64,000 nt of DNA from Comamonas sp. KCTC 72670 (GTDB taxonomy: Bacteria > Myxococcota > Myxococcia > Myxococcales > Myxococcaceae): assembly GCA_014656495.1 (NCBI GenBank), contig BNCN01000016.1:1-64000 (forward strand), written 5' to 3'. The notes below the pieces were generated by a model. The model was not told where the DNA came from and did no database searches. It saw nothing but the letters and a program-made list of their open reading frames with translations. Below, piece after piece: positions 1 to 9,606 of the stretch (positions are counted from its first letter, which is position 1; each line of letters starts with the position of its first letter). A program made the position numbers and the translations under genes.

Positions 1-48
1 CGCCTTGATGCCTGACTGAGATTCCAATCAAACAGCGAGGTACAACGA

Positions 49-123
<75 letters not shown>

Positions 124-142
124 ACAGAGAGAGGCGGGGCGG

Positions 143-171
143 TAAGTACCGCCCACCGCCTGTACCGTCAA
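143..171 (-). promoter_or_regulatory. Likely sigma-70 type promoter of tRNA-fMet
   Basis: On the minus strand TTGACG (171-166) and TACTTA (148-143) are separated by 17 bp. Initiation about 7 nt further on would give a leader of about a dozen nucleotides before the tRNA 5' end at 123, to be removed by RNase P. The -35 is good and the -10 is poor. The initially transcribed region is very GC-rich, as in stringently controlled stable-RNA promoters. Confidence 0.5.
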
Positions 172-179
172 CACCTTTC

Positions 180-215
180 TCCAGCGCTGATCACTTCAAT
201 GAAATCAGCGCTGGA
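180..215 (-). terminator. Hairpin just after the S1-domain gene
   Basis: The arms CCAGCGCTGAT (181-191) and ATCAGCGCTGG (204-214) are perfect reverse complements, 11 bp around a 12-nt loop, ten bases past the stop of the S1-domain gene. No run of U follows on the minus strand, so this may be a 3'-end-stabilising hairpin, or a terminator that does not rely on a U-tract. It separates the mRNA from the tRNA promoter. Confidence 0.6.
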
Positions 216-224
216 GACAGGGAA

Positions 225-2174
225 TTACTTACGCATCTTGCTGAGCAGATCCGCGAAGGTGCCGAAGCCCTTCTTGCCAGCGCCCTGCGGCTGCTGCGTC
301 TTCTGCCAGGCCTCCACCTCCGCGCGCTCCTCGGCGCGGATCGCGGCGGTGACGGACAGGCGAATCTTGCCCGACGCGTCGATGTCCAGGATGGCCACCT
401 TCACCTCCTGACCCAGCGAGTAGTGCTTGCGCAGGTCGGTGCCACGCTCGGTTCCCGTCTCGCTCGCGGGGAGCAGGCCCTTGCCGCCCGGGAACGCGAG
501 GAACACGCCGTAGGGCTCGATGCGATCCACCTTGCCCATGACCACCTGCCCCACCTTGGGGCGCGGCGTGGCCGGCTGAGCAGGCGCGGCGGGGGCCTCG
601 GCGGCGACGCGCTCCTCGGGAGGACGCTGCGCCTCTTCCTCGGAGATGCGGCGCAGGCCGATGCGCTTCTCCTGCGTGTCGATCTTCTCCACCGACACCC
701 AGACGACCTCGCCCTCCTTCACCACGTCGCGCGGGTGCGCGATGCGGCGGTCGCTCAGCGCGGAGATGTGCACGAGGCCATCCACGCCCGGACGCAGCTC
801 CACGAAGGCGCCGAACTGCTGCAGGCGGACCACCTTGCCCTGGAGCCGGTCGCCTTCCTTGATCTCGGAGAGCGCCTTCTGGAACGGGTCCTCCTGGCGC
901 GAGCGCATGGACAGCGTGATGCGCTCCTTCTGCTTGGCCTTGTCCGGCGAGTTGGGCTGGCCGGCCTCCATGCGGAGGATCTCGACCTCGACCTCGTCAC
1001 CGACCTTCACCACGTCGCTGGGGTGACCCACGCGCGTGTACGAAAGCTCGGAGACGGGGATCATGCCCTCCACGCCGCCCAGGTCCACGAACACACCGAA
1101 GTCGCGCACACCGGTGACCTTGCCCTTGACGATCTTGCCCTGGGCCAGGTTCTTGCGCGTCTCCGCGGCGAGCTGCCGCTGCTCGTCCTCCAGCAGCGCG
1201 CGGCGCGACAGCACCACGTTGCGCTCGCGGACCTCGGTGACGCGGAACTGCAGCTTCTCGCCGATGAACTGGTCCGGCTTCTCCACGTAGCGCAGGTCCA
1301 GCTGGCTGATGGGGCAGAACGCGCGGATGTCGCCGATGGCGACCTCCACACCGCCCTTGTTCACGCTCAGCACCAGGCCCTCGACGGGCATGCCGGAGGC
1401 GCGAGCCTCGGCCAGCAGGGCCAGGTTGGCGCTGCCCTTGGCCAGCGCGCGGCTGAGCAGGATGCCCTTGGCGCCCACCTCGACCACGTGCGCGTCGATG
1501 GTGTCCCCCACGCCGAAGCGCAGGATGCCCTCGTCGTCCTTCAGCTCGCGAAGCTCGATCATCGCCTCGCTCTTGGCCGCGCCCTCCACGGACACGAACG
1601 CGGTGTCCGCGCCGAGCTGGAAGATGGTGCCGCGGACCTTCTCGCCCACGCGCAGGCCCTTGCGGCTGGGCGTGCCACCTTCCTTGGCCTGCGCCTCGAA
1701 CATCTCGGCGAAGGACTGGGACTCGGGGACCTCTTCGTACAGCGCGCTGGACGGCGCGGGCGTCGGCGTCACCGGGCGCGGCGTCGGCGTCGCGGCGGAA
1801 GCCTCGGCGGCGGCGGAGGTCTCCTCGGACGTCGCGGTCGCCTCGGCGGGCGCGTCGCCCACCGGGCCGCGCGTCTCGATGGCGCCCGTCGCCCGCTTCA
1901 CGACGACCATGGGGCCCTGGCCACGGCGCTCGCCGCCACCGCCACGGGGGCCGCGGTCCTCGCGCGGCGCGCTGCCCGAGGGACGCGGCTGAGCGTCACG
2001 CTCGCCACGGCCACCGCCGCGCTCGCCACCCCGGCCGCCGCCACGCTGCTCGCCTCGACCTCCCTCGCTGCGGCTCCCCCCTGAGGGGATACCGAGCATC
2101 ACGTCCCCGAAGGTGGCCTTCGGCTTCTTGGGACCCATCCCGCCAGAATTGGAACCGTTCTTCTCGTCGCTCAC
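225..2174 (-). CDS. S1-domain RNA-binding protein with RG-rich N-terminus (649 aa)
   Basis: Cytosolic RNA-binding protein built from five S1 (OB-fold) domains at about residues 176-243, 261-325, 346-425, 441-510 and 541-610. Domains 3 and 4 are the most canonical (DFGVFVDLGGVEGMIPVSEL; FGAFVEL...GLVHIS). Before them lies a disordered Arg/Gly-rich stretch (about 34-87) and an Ala/Pro/Thr-rich linker (100-145). Bacterial ribosomal protein S1 has six such domains and no RG tail, so this is an S1-like relative rather than certain RpsA. It could act in mRNA binding, transcript stability or translation. The start is GTG. A short motif is echoed at both ends: TFGDVM near residue 21 and TFADLL near residue 639. 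It is transcribed toward the tRNA-fMet gene. Confidence 0.9.
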   Translation of the reverse strand: MSDEKNGSNSGGMGPKKPKATFGDVMLGIPSGGSRSEGGRGEQRGGGRGGERGGGRGERDAQPRPSGSAPREDRGPRGGGGERRGQGPMVVVKRATGAIETRGPVGDAPAEATATSEETSAAAEASAATPTPRPVTPTPAPSSALYEEVPESQSFAEMFEAQAKEGGTPSRKGLRVGEKVRGTIFQLGADTAFVSVEGAAKSEAMIELRELKDDEGILRFGVGDTIDAHVVEVGAKGILLSRALAKGSANLALLAEARASGMPVEGLVLSVNKGGVEVAIGDIRAFCPISQLDLRYVEKPDQFIGEKLQFRVTEVRERNVVLSRRALLEDEQRQLAAETRKNLAQGKIVKGKVTGVRDFGVFVDLGGVEGMIPVSELSYTRVGHPSDVVKVGDEVEVEILRMEAGQPNSPDKAKQKERITLSMRSRQEDPFQKALSEIKEGDRLQGKVVRLQQFGAFVELRPGVDGLVHISALSDRRIAHPRDVVKEGEVVWVSVEKIDTQEKRIGLRRISEEEAQRPPEERVAAEAPAAPAQPATPRPKVGQVVMGKVDRIEPYGVFLAFPGGKGLLPASETGTERGTDLRKHYSLGQEVKVAILDIDASGKIRLSVTAAIRAEERAEVEAWQKTQQPQGAGKKGFGTFADLLSKMRK

Positions 2175-2410
2175 TGCCGAGACCTTCCTGAAGCGAATTC
2201 GACCCTGGCTTCCCGAGAAGCCGGGCCCCGGTGAAAAAGGCGGCGCACTCTACACGCGCGCCATGTCCGGAGGAAGCCAGATGACGCACACGCCGTTCGC
2301 GCCGACGCTCCAACCCTAACGGAGGCAGCGCGTCAACCCATCCCCGGCAGATGATTGCTGCGCCAAGGAGTGGCTGACAGCCCGGCAAGGAGCCGAGCAA
2401 TCCCAAGGAG

Positions 2411-4114
2411 TTAGCGAACCAGTCGGAGCTTCCGCCCCACCTTGCGCAACACCGTGGACGCCTCCGGGATGCCCAACACCGCCGTCAGTCCAAAATAGAC
2501 GGCGCCGAACGGAACGGCCACCGCGGCGAAGCCCAGGACCGGGTGCAGCCGGGGCGGCACCAGGAATTGTCCACCCCACTCCGCCGCCACGCCCGGCATG
2601 GGCCCCAGCGCCGCCGTCAGCCCCAGCTTGACGCCCAACGCCACCCCGCCGGCCACCGCCGCCGCGCCCCACAGCCTGGGCAACAGCCCGCTCGGGACAC
2701 CCACCGGGCCCAGCTGCTTCACCAGCTTGCGGCGCAGCAGGCCCGCCTCCAGCCAGGCCACCAGCCCGCTGGCCAGCGTGAGCCCCAAGGCGCCCAGGTG
2801 CTCCGGCAGGCCGAGCCATCCCGGCAAGCGGAGGCCCAACACCCACGCCCCCACGGTGCCCACCAGCACACGCACCACCGCGAAGCGCAGCGGCGTCTTC
2901 GGGTCCTTGAGCGCGTAGAAGGCCGAGGCATAGAGCCGCCCCACCGTGGAGGCCACCAGCCCCAACGCCGCGCCCATCAGCAGGTACCAGAGGTAGCGCG
3001 AGTCCGCCGCGTCGAAGCGCCCCGTCTGCAGCAGCGCCGCCGCCACCATGTCGCCCAGGAAGAGGAACGCCGCCGCCGAGGGCACCACCCAGAAGCAGAT
3101 GCGCCGCGCGCCCCCGTCGATGCGCTGGCGCAGCTTCGCCGCTACGTCGGCCCCCTCGCCGGTGGCCCGCGACATCTCCGGCAGCTCCGCGGCGGACACC
3201 GCCATCCCGAAGAGGCTCACGGGGATGAGGTAAATGGTCTGCGCGTACAGCAGCGAGGACAACGCGCGGTTCGAGATGAGGGACGCGAAGGCGGTGTCCA
3301 CCCAGGCGCTGAACTGGACCACGCCACGCCCCAGCACCACCGGGCCGAAGTTCTTGAGCACCTGGCGCACGGGCTCCGCCGCCAGGGACAGCGAGGGGCG
3401 GAAACGCCCGAGCAGCTTCAGGACGGACGGCACCTGCACCGCGAATTGAAGGAAGCTGCCCAGCACCACGGCGTACGCCAGCACCTCCACCAGCGGCTCT
3501 TCCGCGTAACGCCCCCCGGCCGCCACCAGGGCGGCGATGATGACCAGGTTCCAGACGACCGGCGCCAGGTAGGAGAGCAGGAAGCGGCGGTGGCTGTTGA
3601 GGATGCCCAGACACCAGGCGCTCAACACGAGCATGCCGGTGCCGGGGAACAGGATGCGCACCAGGTGGACGGCCAGCTCGCGCTCGTGGCCCTGGAAGCC
3701 CGGCGCGATGGCCTCCACGAGGAAGGGCGTGAACACCATCCCCAACGCGACGACCACCGCCGTGGCCAGGGAGAGGATGCCGAAGACCGCGCCGGCGACG
3801 CGGTCCGCCGCCGCGTCGTCTTTTCGGCCCAGCAGCTGCGCGTAGACGGGGATGAACGAGCCGGAGAGGACGCCCTCGCCGAACAGGTTCTGCAGGAAGT
3901 TGGGAATGCGCAGCGCCGCCTTGAAGACGGCCGCGGCCTCCGCGTTGCCCAGGTAGTGAGCGAAGACGCGCTCGCGCACCAGCCCCATGAGACGGGAGGC
4001 GAGGATTCCCGTGGCCACCAACGCCGCGCCGCCTGCTGAGCGCGCGGGTCGGGGGGGCGCAACCGGCGGAGGCGGAGACTCGGGCGAGGTCGTGGTCACG
4101 AGAGGCGCGGACAA
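2411..4114 (-). CDS. murJ: MurJ-type lipid II flippase (MviN family, 567 aa)
   Basis: Integral inner-membrane protein of the MOP superfamily that moves lipid-linked peptidoglycan precursor (lipid II) to the periplasmic face. After a proline-rich, probably cytosolic N-terminus, the sequence is a series of hydrophobic helices typical of the 14-helix MviN/MurJ fold. It opens with the family-typical SRLMGLVRERVFAHYLG, in which the Arg residues line the cavity, and continues with NLFGEGVLSGSFIPVYAQ. The length is slightly above the usual ~510-530 aa because of the N-terminal extension. The start is uncertain: TTG at 4114 gives the full length, and an in-frame GTG lies at 4099. It is divergent from the encapsulin cargo gene, about 90 bp away. 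No cell-wall genes flank it. Confidence 0.93.
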   Translation of the reverse strand: MSAPLVTTTSPESPPPPVAPPRPARSAGGAALVATGILASRLMGLVRERVFAHYLGNAEAAAVFKAALRIPNFLQNLFGEGVLSGSFIPVYAQLLGRKDDAAADRVAGAVFGILSLATAVVVALGMVFTPFLVEAIAPGFQGHERELAVHLVRILFPGTGMLVLSAWCLGILNSHRRFLLSYLAPVVWNLVIIAALVAAGGRYAEEPLVEVLAYAVVLGSFLQFAVQVPSVLKLLGRFRPSLSLAAEPVRQVLKNFGPVVLGRGVVQFSAWVDTAFASLISNRALSSLLYAQTIYLIPVSLFGMAVSAAELPEMSRATGEGADVAAKLRQRIDGGARRICFWVVPSAAAFLFLGDMVAAALLQTGRFDAADSRYLWYLLMGAALGLVASTVGRLYASAFYALKDPKTPLRFAVVRVLVGTVGAWVLGLRLPGWLGLPEHLGALGLTLASGLVAWLEAGLLRRKLVKQLGPVGVPSGLLPRLWGAAAVAGGVALGVKLGLTAALGPMPGVAAEWGGQFLVPPRLHPVLGFAAVAVPFGAVYFGLTAVLGIPEASTVLRKVGRKLRLVR

Positions 4115-4204
4115 TACGCGGCCCGTCCGGTGTCATGAAGCCCGAAACCCGGCCCCGCTGTTTCGCTTGACGGCGAACCCTCCTGATTGCGAGGGTCAGG
4201 CCCA

Positions 4205-4690
4205 ATGGCCAGCCCTTCCGACAGCGACCTGGACGACGTGGCGCGCATCCGCCTCGTGCTGGCACGCGAGCTGGAAACCATCAATGAGTACGAGGCCTAT
4301 GCCCGCGCCTCGTCTCACCCCGAGGTCCGCGCGTTCTTCCAGCACCTGGCCGCCGAGGAGAAGGAGCACGTCTCCGAGGCCGTCCACATGCTGCGCATGT
4401 TGGACAGTGGTCAGAACGACCACTTCGCCAAGCCCTTCGTCCCCGGACACTTCGACGCCGCCACGAGCGGCAGCACGCACGCGCCCGCCGCCGTTCACGT
4501 GCCCGCGCCCGACGCGGCGTCTTTTTCCGTCAACGGCCGCAACGGCCGCCTCCCCTCCGAGCCGCCCACCTCCCTGCCGCCGCAGCGGCTGGTGTACGGC
4601 CTGCCCGCGCCGCCGCCTTCCGTGGAGTCGCACCCGCTCACGGTGGGCTCGCTCCGCCGGGGCGGCGGTGGCTCGGGTAGCGGTCGCTGA
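4205..4690 (+). CDS. encB: Encapsulin cargo, EncFtn-like ferritin domain with targeting peptide (161 aa)
   Basis: Iron-oxidising cargo packaged inside the encapsulin shell encoded next door. The N-terminal ~60 residues are a two-helix EncFtn-type domain. Glu residues around 24-30 and the E52-x-x-H55 pair (EEKEH) match the metal-binding Glu/Glu/His set of encapsulated ferritins; such domains form active sites only when dimerised. Then comes a low-complexity Ala/Pro linker and, near the C-terminus, LTVGSLRR, the peptide that docks cargo onto the inner face of the M. xanthus shell. I chose ATG 4205, preceded by GAGGG at good spacing, over the TTG at 4187. The stop is 44 nt before the shell start, implying co-transcription. 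In M. xanthus, cargo of this type (EncB/EncC) oxidises and stores iron; assignment to EncB rather than EncC rests on adjacency to the shell gene. Confidence 0.9.
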   Translation: MASPSDSDLDDVARIRLVLARELETINEYEAYARASSHPEVRAFFQHLAAEEKEHVSEAVHMLRMLDSGQNDHFAKPFVPGHFDAATSGSTHAPAAVHVPAPDAASFSVNGRNGRLPSEPPTSLPPQRLVYGLPAPPPSVESHPLTVGSLRRGGGGSGSGR

Positions 4691-4734
4691 AGTCCCCTTC
4701 TTTTCCTCTGTTGATGCCCCTGGAGCCCCATTTC

Positions 4735-5598
4735 ATGCCTGACTTCCTTGGACATGCCGAGAACCCGCTCCGCGAGGAGGAGTGGGCGCGTCTGAACGAG
4801 ACCGTCATCCAGGTGGCCCGGCGCTCGCTGGTCGGCCGCCGCATCCTGGACATCTACGGGCCGCTGGGCGCCGGGGTGCAGACGGTGCCCTACGACGAGT
4901 TCCAGGGCGTGTCGCCCGGCGCGGTGGACATCGTCGGCGAGCAGGAGACCGCGATGGTCTTCACCGACGCTCGCAAGTTCAAGACCATCCCCATCATCTA
5001 CAAGGACTTCCTCCTCCACTGGCGCGACATCGAGGCGGCCCGCACGCACAACATGCCGCTGGACGTGTCGGCCGCCGCGGGCGCCGCCGCGCTGTGCGCG
5101 CAACAGGAAGACGAGCTCATCTTCTACGGCGACGTGCGCCTGGGCTACGAGGGCCTGATGACGGCCAACGGCCGGCTCACCGTGCCGCTGGGTGAGTGGA
5201 CGTCGCCGGGTGGCGGGTTCCAGGCCATCGTCGAGGCCACGCGCAAGCTCAACGAGCAGGGCCACTTCGGCCCCTACGCCGTCGTGCTGTCGCCGCGCCT
5301 GTACTCGCAGCTGCACCGCATCTACGAGAAGACGGGCGTGCTCGAAATCGAGACCATCCGCCAGCTCGCCTCGGATGGCGTCTACCAGTCCAACCGCCTG
5401 CGCGGTGACTCCGGCGTGGTGGTCTCCACCGGCCGGGAGAACATGGACCTCGCCGTGTCCATGGACATGGTCGCCGCGTACCTGGGCGCCTCGCGGATGA
5501 ACCACCCGTTCCGCGTGCTGGAGGCGCTGCTGCTGCGCATCAAGCACCCGGACGCCATCTGCACGCTGGAGGGCGCGGGCGCCGCGAATCCCCGCTAG
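4735..5598 (+). CDS. encA: Encapsulin shell protein (287 aa)
   Basis: HK97-fold protein that self-assembles into an icosahedral nanocompartment. The sequence beginning MPDFLGHAENPLREEEWARL is the encapsulin N-terminal arm, and the length (287 aa) is that of the M. xanthus shell, which I recall as nearly identical. The compartment stores iron as mineral granules through its ferritin-like cargo and is linked to oxidative stress and starvation. The start at 4735 has GGAG upstream and fits the family; an earlier in-frame ATG at 4711 would add eight atypical residues. It follows the cargo gene in the same operon and is followed after 31 bp by an NtrC-type regulator. Confidence 0.97.
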   Translation: MPDFLGHAENPLREEEWARLNETVIQVARRSLVGRRILDIYGPLGAGVQTVPYDEFQGVSPGAVDIVGEQETAMVFTDARKFKTIPIIYKDFLLHWRDIEAARTHNMPLDVSAAAGAAALCAQQEDELIFYGDVRLGYEGLMTANGRLTVPLGEWTSPGGGFQAIVEATRKLNEQGHFGPYAVVLSPRLYSQLHRIYEKTGVLEIETIRQLASDGVYQSNRLRGDSGVVVSTGRENMDLAVSMDMVAAYLGASRMNHPFRVLEALLLRIKHPDAICTLEGAGAANPR

Positions 5599-5629
5599 TC
5601 CCTCACGGGACGCGGACGCGACGGACATC

Positions 5630-7054
<1,425 letters not shown>

Positions 7055-7131
7055 ACCGGCAGGGAGGCGGAATTCCGCTTCGCGCACGTCGGTTTCGGGC
7101 CCGCCCACCCAATCCAATTCAGGGAGCTTGC

Positions 7132-8169
7132 ATGCGGCCGAACCTTCCCACCCTCGGTGCCCCTCCGAAACGCAGTCCCATCGGAGCCGTGGCCGCCGTG
7201 TCGCTCATCCTCGGCGGTGCCGCGGGGGGCGTCTGGTGGTGGAAGCAGCGGATGGTCCAGGCCACGGAAGAGGCGGCGGCCCAGGCCCCCACCGCGACGC
7301 CGGACGCCACCGCCGTCGTCACGGCGCCCACGCCGGCCCCCGTCCCCACCGACCCGGTGAAGGCCGCGGGCATGGAGCGCGTGTCCGTGAGCATCAACGG
7401 CCCGCTGGAGACGGCGCTCGTCAACGCGGCGGGCTCGGACGTGGGTCCGGCCCTGGCGCAGGTGGTGACGCGCACGTTGGTCTGGTGGGTGTCCGTCCCC
7501 AGCGAAATCCTCCGTGGCGACACGCTGGAGGTGCTCTTCCAGCGCCGTGTCAACGAGGAGCCCCTGGTGCACGCGGTGCGGTTCACCAGCGCGAAGCTGG
7601 GCAAGACGATGGCCGCGTACCGCTACCAGGCCGACGGTGAGCCCAACGCCCGCTACTACCTGGCCAGCGGCGACGAGCTGGAGCTGCGCCTGGAGCGCTC
7701 GCCCATCGACAACTACGAGCAGGTGACGTCCCTGCTCCGCGATGGCCGGAAGCACAAGGGCGTGGACTTCCGCACCCCGGTGGGGACGCCCATCAAGGCG
7801 CCCTTCAACGGCGTGGTGAAGCGCAAGAACTGGAACTTCAGCGGCAACGGCAACTGCATCGAGCTGGTCGAGACGGGCGGCAAGGGGCGCCGCGCCCTGT
7901 TCCTCCACCTCGACGAAGTGGACAAGAGCGTGAAGGCCGGCTCGCGCTTCTCGGTGGGCCAGGTGATCGCGAAGAGCGGCAACACCGGCCGCAGCTTCGC
8001 CCCCCACCTGCACTACCAGCTCATGACGCACGATGACCGGGTGCTGGACCCCTACGACCAGCACAAGACCTACCGCCGCGCCCTGGCCTCGCCGCAGCGC
8101 TCCGGCTTCGAGGCGGAGATGCGCCGCATGGACGGCCTCCTCAGTGCATCCGTGGTGGCTGGTAAGTAA
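7132..8169 (+). CDS. Membrane-anchored M23 family (LytM-type) metallopeptidase (345 aa)
   Basis: Predicted peptidoglycan endopeptidase in the envelope. One N-terminal transmembrane segment (about residues 17-37, GAVAAVSLILGGAAGGVWWW) is followed by an Ala/Pro/Thr linker. The middle region (about 75-200) resembles the beta-rich domain that precedes M23 domains in many two-domain proteins. The C-terminal M23 domain keeps all zinc and catalytic positions: H208-x3-D212 (HKGVD), H260 in LFLHLDE, and H292-x-H294 in PHLHYQ, so it is probably active rather than an EnvC-like pseudoenzyme. The start has GGGAG 5 nt upstream. It stands 77 bp after the NtrC-type regulator, with a 12-bp palindrome between them. 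Confidence 0.92.
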   Translation: MRPNLPTLGAPPKRSPIGAVAAVSLILGGAAGGVWWWKQRMVQATEEAAAQAPTATPDATAVVTAPTPAPVPTDPVKAAGMERVSVSINGPLETALVNAAGSDVGPALAQVVTRTLVWWVSVPSEILRGDTLEVLFQRRVNEEPLVHAVRFTSAKLGKTMAAYRYQADGEPNARYYLASGDELELRLERSPIDNYEQVTSLLRDGRKHKGVDFRTPVGTPIKAPFNGVVKRKNWNFSGNGNCIELVETGGKGRRALFLHLDEVDKSVKAGSRFSVGQVIAKSGNTGRSFAPHLHYQLMTHDDRVLDPYDQHKTYRRALASPQRSGFEAEMRRMDGLLSASVVAGK

Positions 8170-8183
8170 AAGCCACCCGATTC

Positions 8184-8212
8184 TTGACACTCCTTCGACA
8201 GCGCGGCTAGCT
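8184..8212 (+). promoter_or_regulatory. Possible promoter of the exported outer-membrane-like gene
   Basis: A perfect -35 hexamer TTGACA (8184-8189) is followed after 17 bp by a weak -10 (CTAGCT, 8207-8212). The hairpin at 8221-8244 lies between this promoter and the ATG at 8266, so it would be in the 5' leader. The -10 is poor, so the call is tentative. Confidence 0.4.
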
Positions 8213-8220
8213 GGAAGCCC

Positions 8221-8244
8221 CCCGGGCTTGCCGGAAGGCCCGGG
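8221..8244 (+). terminator. GC-rich hairpin between M23 gene and exported gene
   Basis: CCCGGGCTT (8221-8229) pairs with AGGCCCGGG (8236-8244) around a 6-nt loop; one pair is G-U. No U-run follows. It could end the M23 transcript, or, if the promoter at 8184 is real, fold in the leader of the next gene. Confidence 0.45.
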
Positions 8245-8265
8245 TGATTCGCCGTCGGAGGTCGG

Positions 8266-9564
8266 ATGCACAGGCTTCGCGCCGTACTTGCCGCGCTGAC
8301 GCTGGGCGCGCCGTTCGCCGCCAGCGCGGCGGACATCACCCGCATCGCGTCGTCGCTCGAGGAGAACGATCCGTTCGATCTCTTCATCGACGTCGGGTTC
8401 GAGCGCACGCAGAACCGCGCGAAGATTGTCCGCGAGCAGCTGGCCCCCGCTGGGAGCGGCAGCTCGGGCCGCGTGGACGCCGCGGAGCTCTGGTACAAGG
8501 GCGTGGACGCCCGGCTCAACCTGGAGCTGTCCGTCGGCCTCTACCGGGACCTGGAGTTCTCCTTCGCCCTGCCCCTGGTCTTCTCCCAGAACGAGCGCTG
8601 GGACTTCACGTCCAGCTCGTCGCCGGAGCGCTCCACCATCACCAACAACTGCATCAACGCCAACGGCTCCGTCATCCCGGGCTGCCTGAGCGGCGCAGCA
8701 CCGCCCTCCGCCCTGTTCGACGTCCCCCAGGAGAGCTTCCGCGGCGGCCTGGGCAACATGCGCTTCGGCCTGGCCTACGCCTTCTTCAACCAGGAGAAGG
8801 ACGAGACGAAGCCCACGTGGATTGTCGGCCTGGAGTACGAGGCCCCCACCGCGAAGCTGCGAGACGCGGCGGCGGACACGACGAACTCGGACAACCGGGG
8901 CAACATCGGCGACCGCGTCCACAAGTACCAGCTCTACACGGCCTTCTCGCGGCGCATGGGGGCCGCGGAGCCCTACTTCAAGGCGCACTACACCATCCCC
9001 GTGCGCGGCCCCGGCGCCTACTCCAACTGCGCGCAGGCCGCGAGCAACCCGGACAACCTGGGCGCCCCGGCCAACTGCTTCACGGGTCCGTGGGATCGCA
9101 AGGAGACGGGCATCAACGCCCCGCACCAGGCCGGCATGCTCTTCGGCGTGGAGCTGGTGCCGTTCAACCGCCCCGCAAAGCACCAGCGCTTCGCCCTGGA
9201 CCTGCGCGGCATCGGCAACTACGTGGGCAGCGGCCGCTACTACAACGAGCTCAGCGCCGCCCTCCGCAAGCTGCTCACCTCCGAGGACTACTTCCAGGTG
9301 GGAGGCCGGCTGGGCGTCACGGCGAACGCGTCGGAGGCCTTCCAGATTCGCGCGTCCGGCACCTTCCTCTACAACACCAACCACGCGCTCACCGCCGAGG
9401 AGCCTGGGCGGGACGTGAATGGTGACGGCGCCGTGGACCTTTCCCAGGGCTCGCCCGAGCTGAACCCCAACTTCGACTGGCGCTATGACCTGGTGTCCCG
9501 CCGATTCCGCGCGGTGGAGAGCACCACGTTCCGCTTCGACCTCAGCGCCACGTTCAGCTTCTAG
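8266..9564 (+). CDS. Exported protein, probable outer-membrane beta-barrel (432 aa)
   Basis: A clear Sec signal peptide opens the protein (about residues 1-22, ending FAASA). The mature chain is rich in alternating polar and aromatic strands with Gly and Tyr, and ends in a phenylalanine (DLSATFSF), the usual C-terminal signature for barrel insertion by the BAM complex. It has few cysteines. A Ca-binding-like loop DVNGDGAVD lies near residue 384. The start ATG follows GGAGG closely. I do not recognise a specific family; a porin, transporter (FadL/toluene-type) or a myxobacterial conserved outer-membrane protein are possibilities. It converges with rsmI. Confidence 0.8.
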   Translation: MHRLRAVLAALTLGAPFAASAADITRIASSLEENDPFDLFIDVGFERTQNRAKIVREQLAPAGSGSSGRVDAAELWYKGVDARLNLELSVGLYRDLEFSFALPLVFSQNERWDFTSSSSPERSTITNNCINANGSVIPGCLSGAAPPSALFDVPQESFRGGLGNMRFGLAYAFFNQEKDETKPTWIVGLEYEAPTAKLRDAAADTTNSDNRGNIGDRVHKYQLYTAFSRRMGAAEPYFKAHYTIPVRGPGAYSNCAQAASNPDNLGAPANCFTGPWDRKETGINAPHQAGMLFGVELVPFNRPAKHQRFALDLRGIGNYVGSGRYYNELSAALRKLLTSEDYFQVGGRLGVTANASEAFQIRASGTFLYNTNHALTAEEPGRDVNGDGAVDLSQGSPELNPNFDWRYDLVSRRFRAVESTTFRFDLSATFSF

Positions 9565-9573
9565 CGCGGCGGA

Positions 9574-9597
9574 GGGGGCGCCCAGCACGGCGCCCCC
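9574..9597. terminator. Hairpin between convergent exported gene and rsmI
   Basis: GGGGGCGCC (9574-9582) and GGCGCCCCC (9589-9597) are perfect complements around a 6-nt loop, in the 42 bp between two convergent stop codons. It is symmetric and could serve both strands. No U-run on either side. Confidence 0.65.
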
Positions 9598-9606
9598 GGC
9601 CGTGCT

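Noticed and set aside
4115..4204. Sigma-54 (-24/-12) promoter upstream of the encapsulin cargo gene
   Set aside because: I looked because an NtrC-type regulator lies downstream, but found no TGGCAC-N5-TTGC-like element. Only a TTGACG hexamer with no good -10 partner is present.
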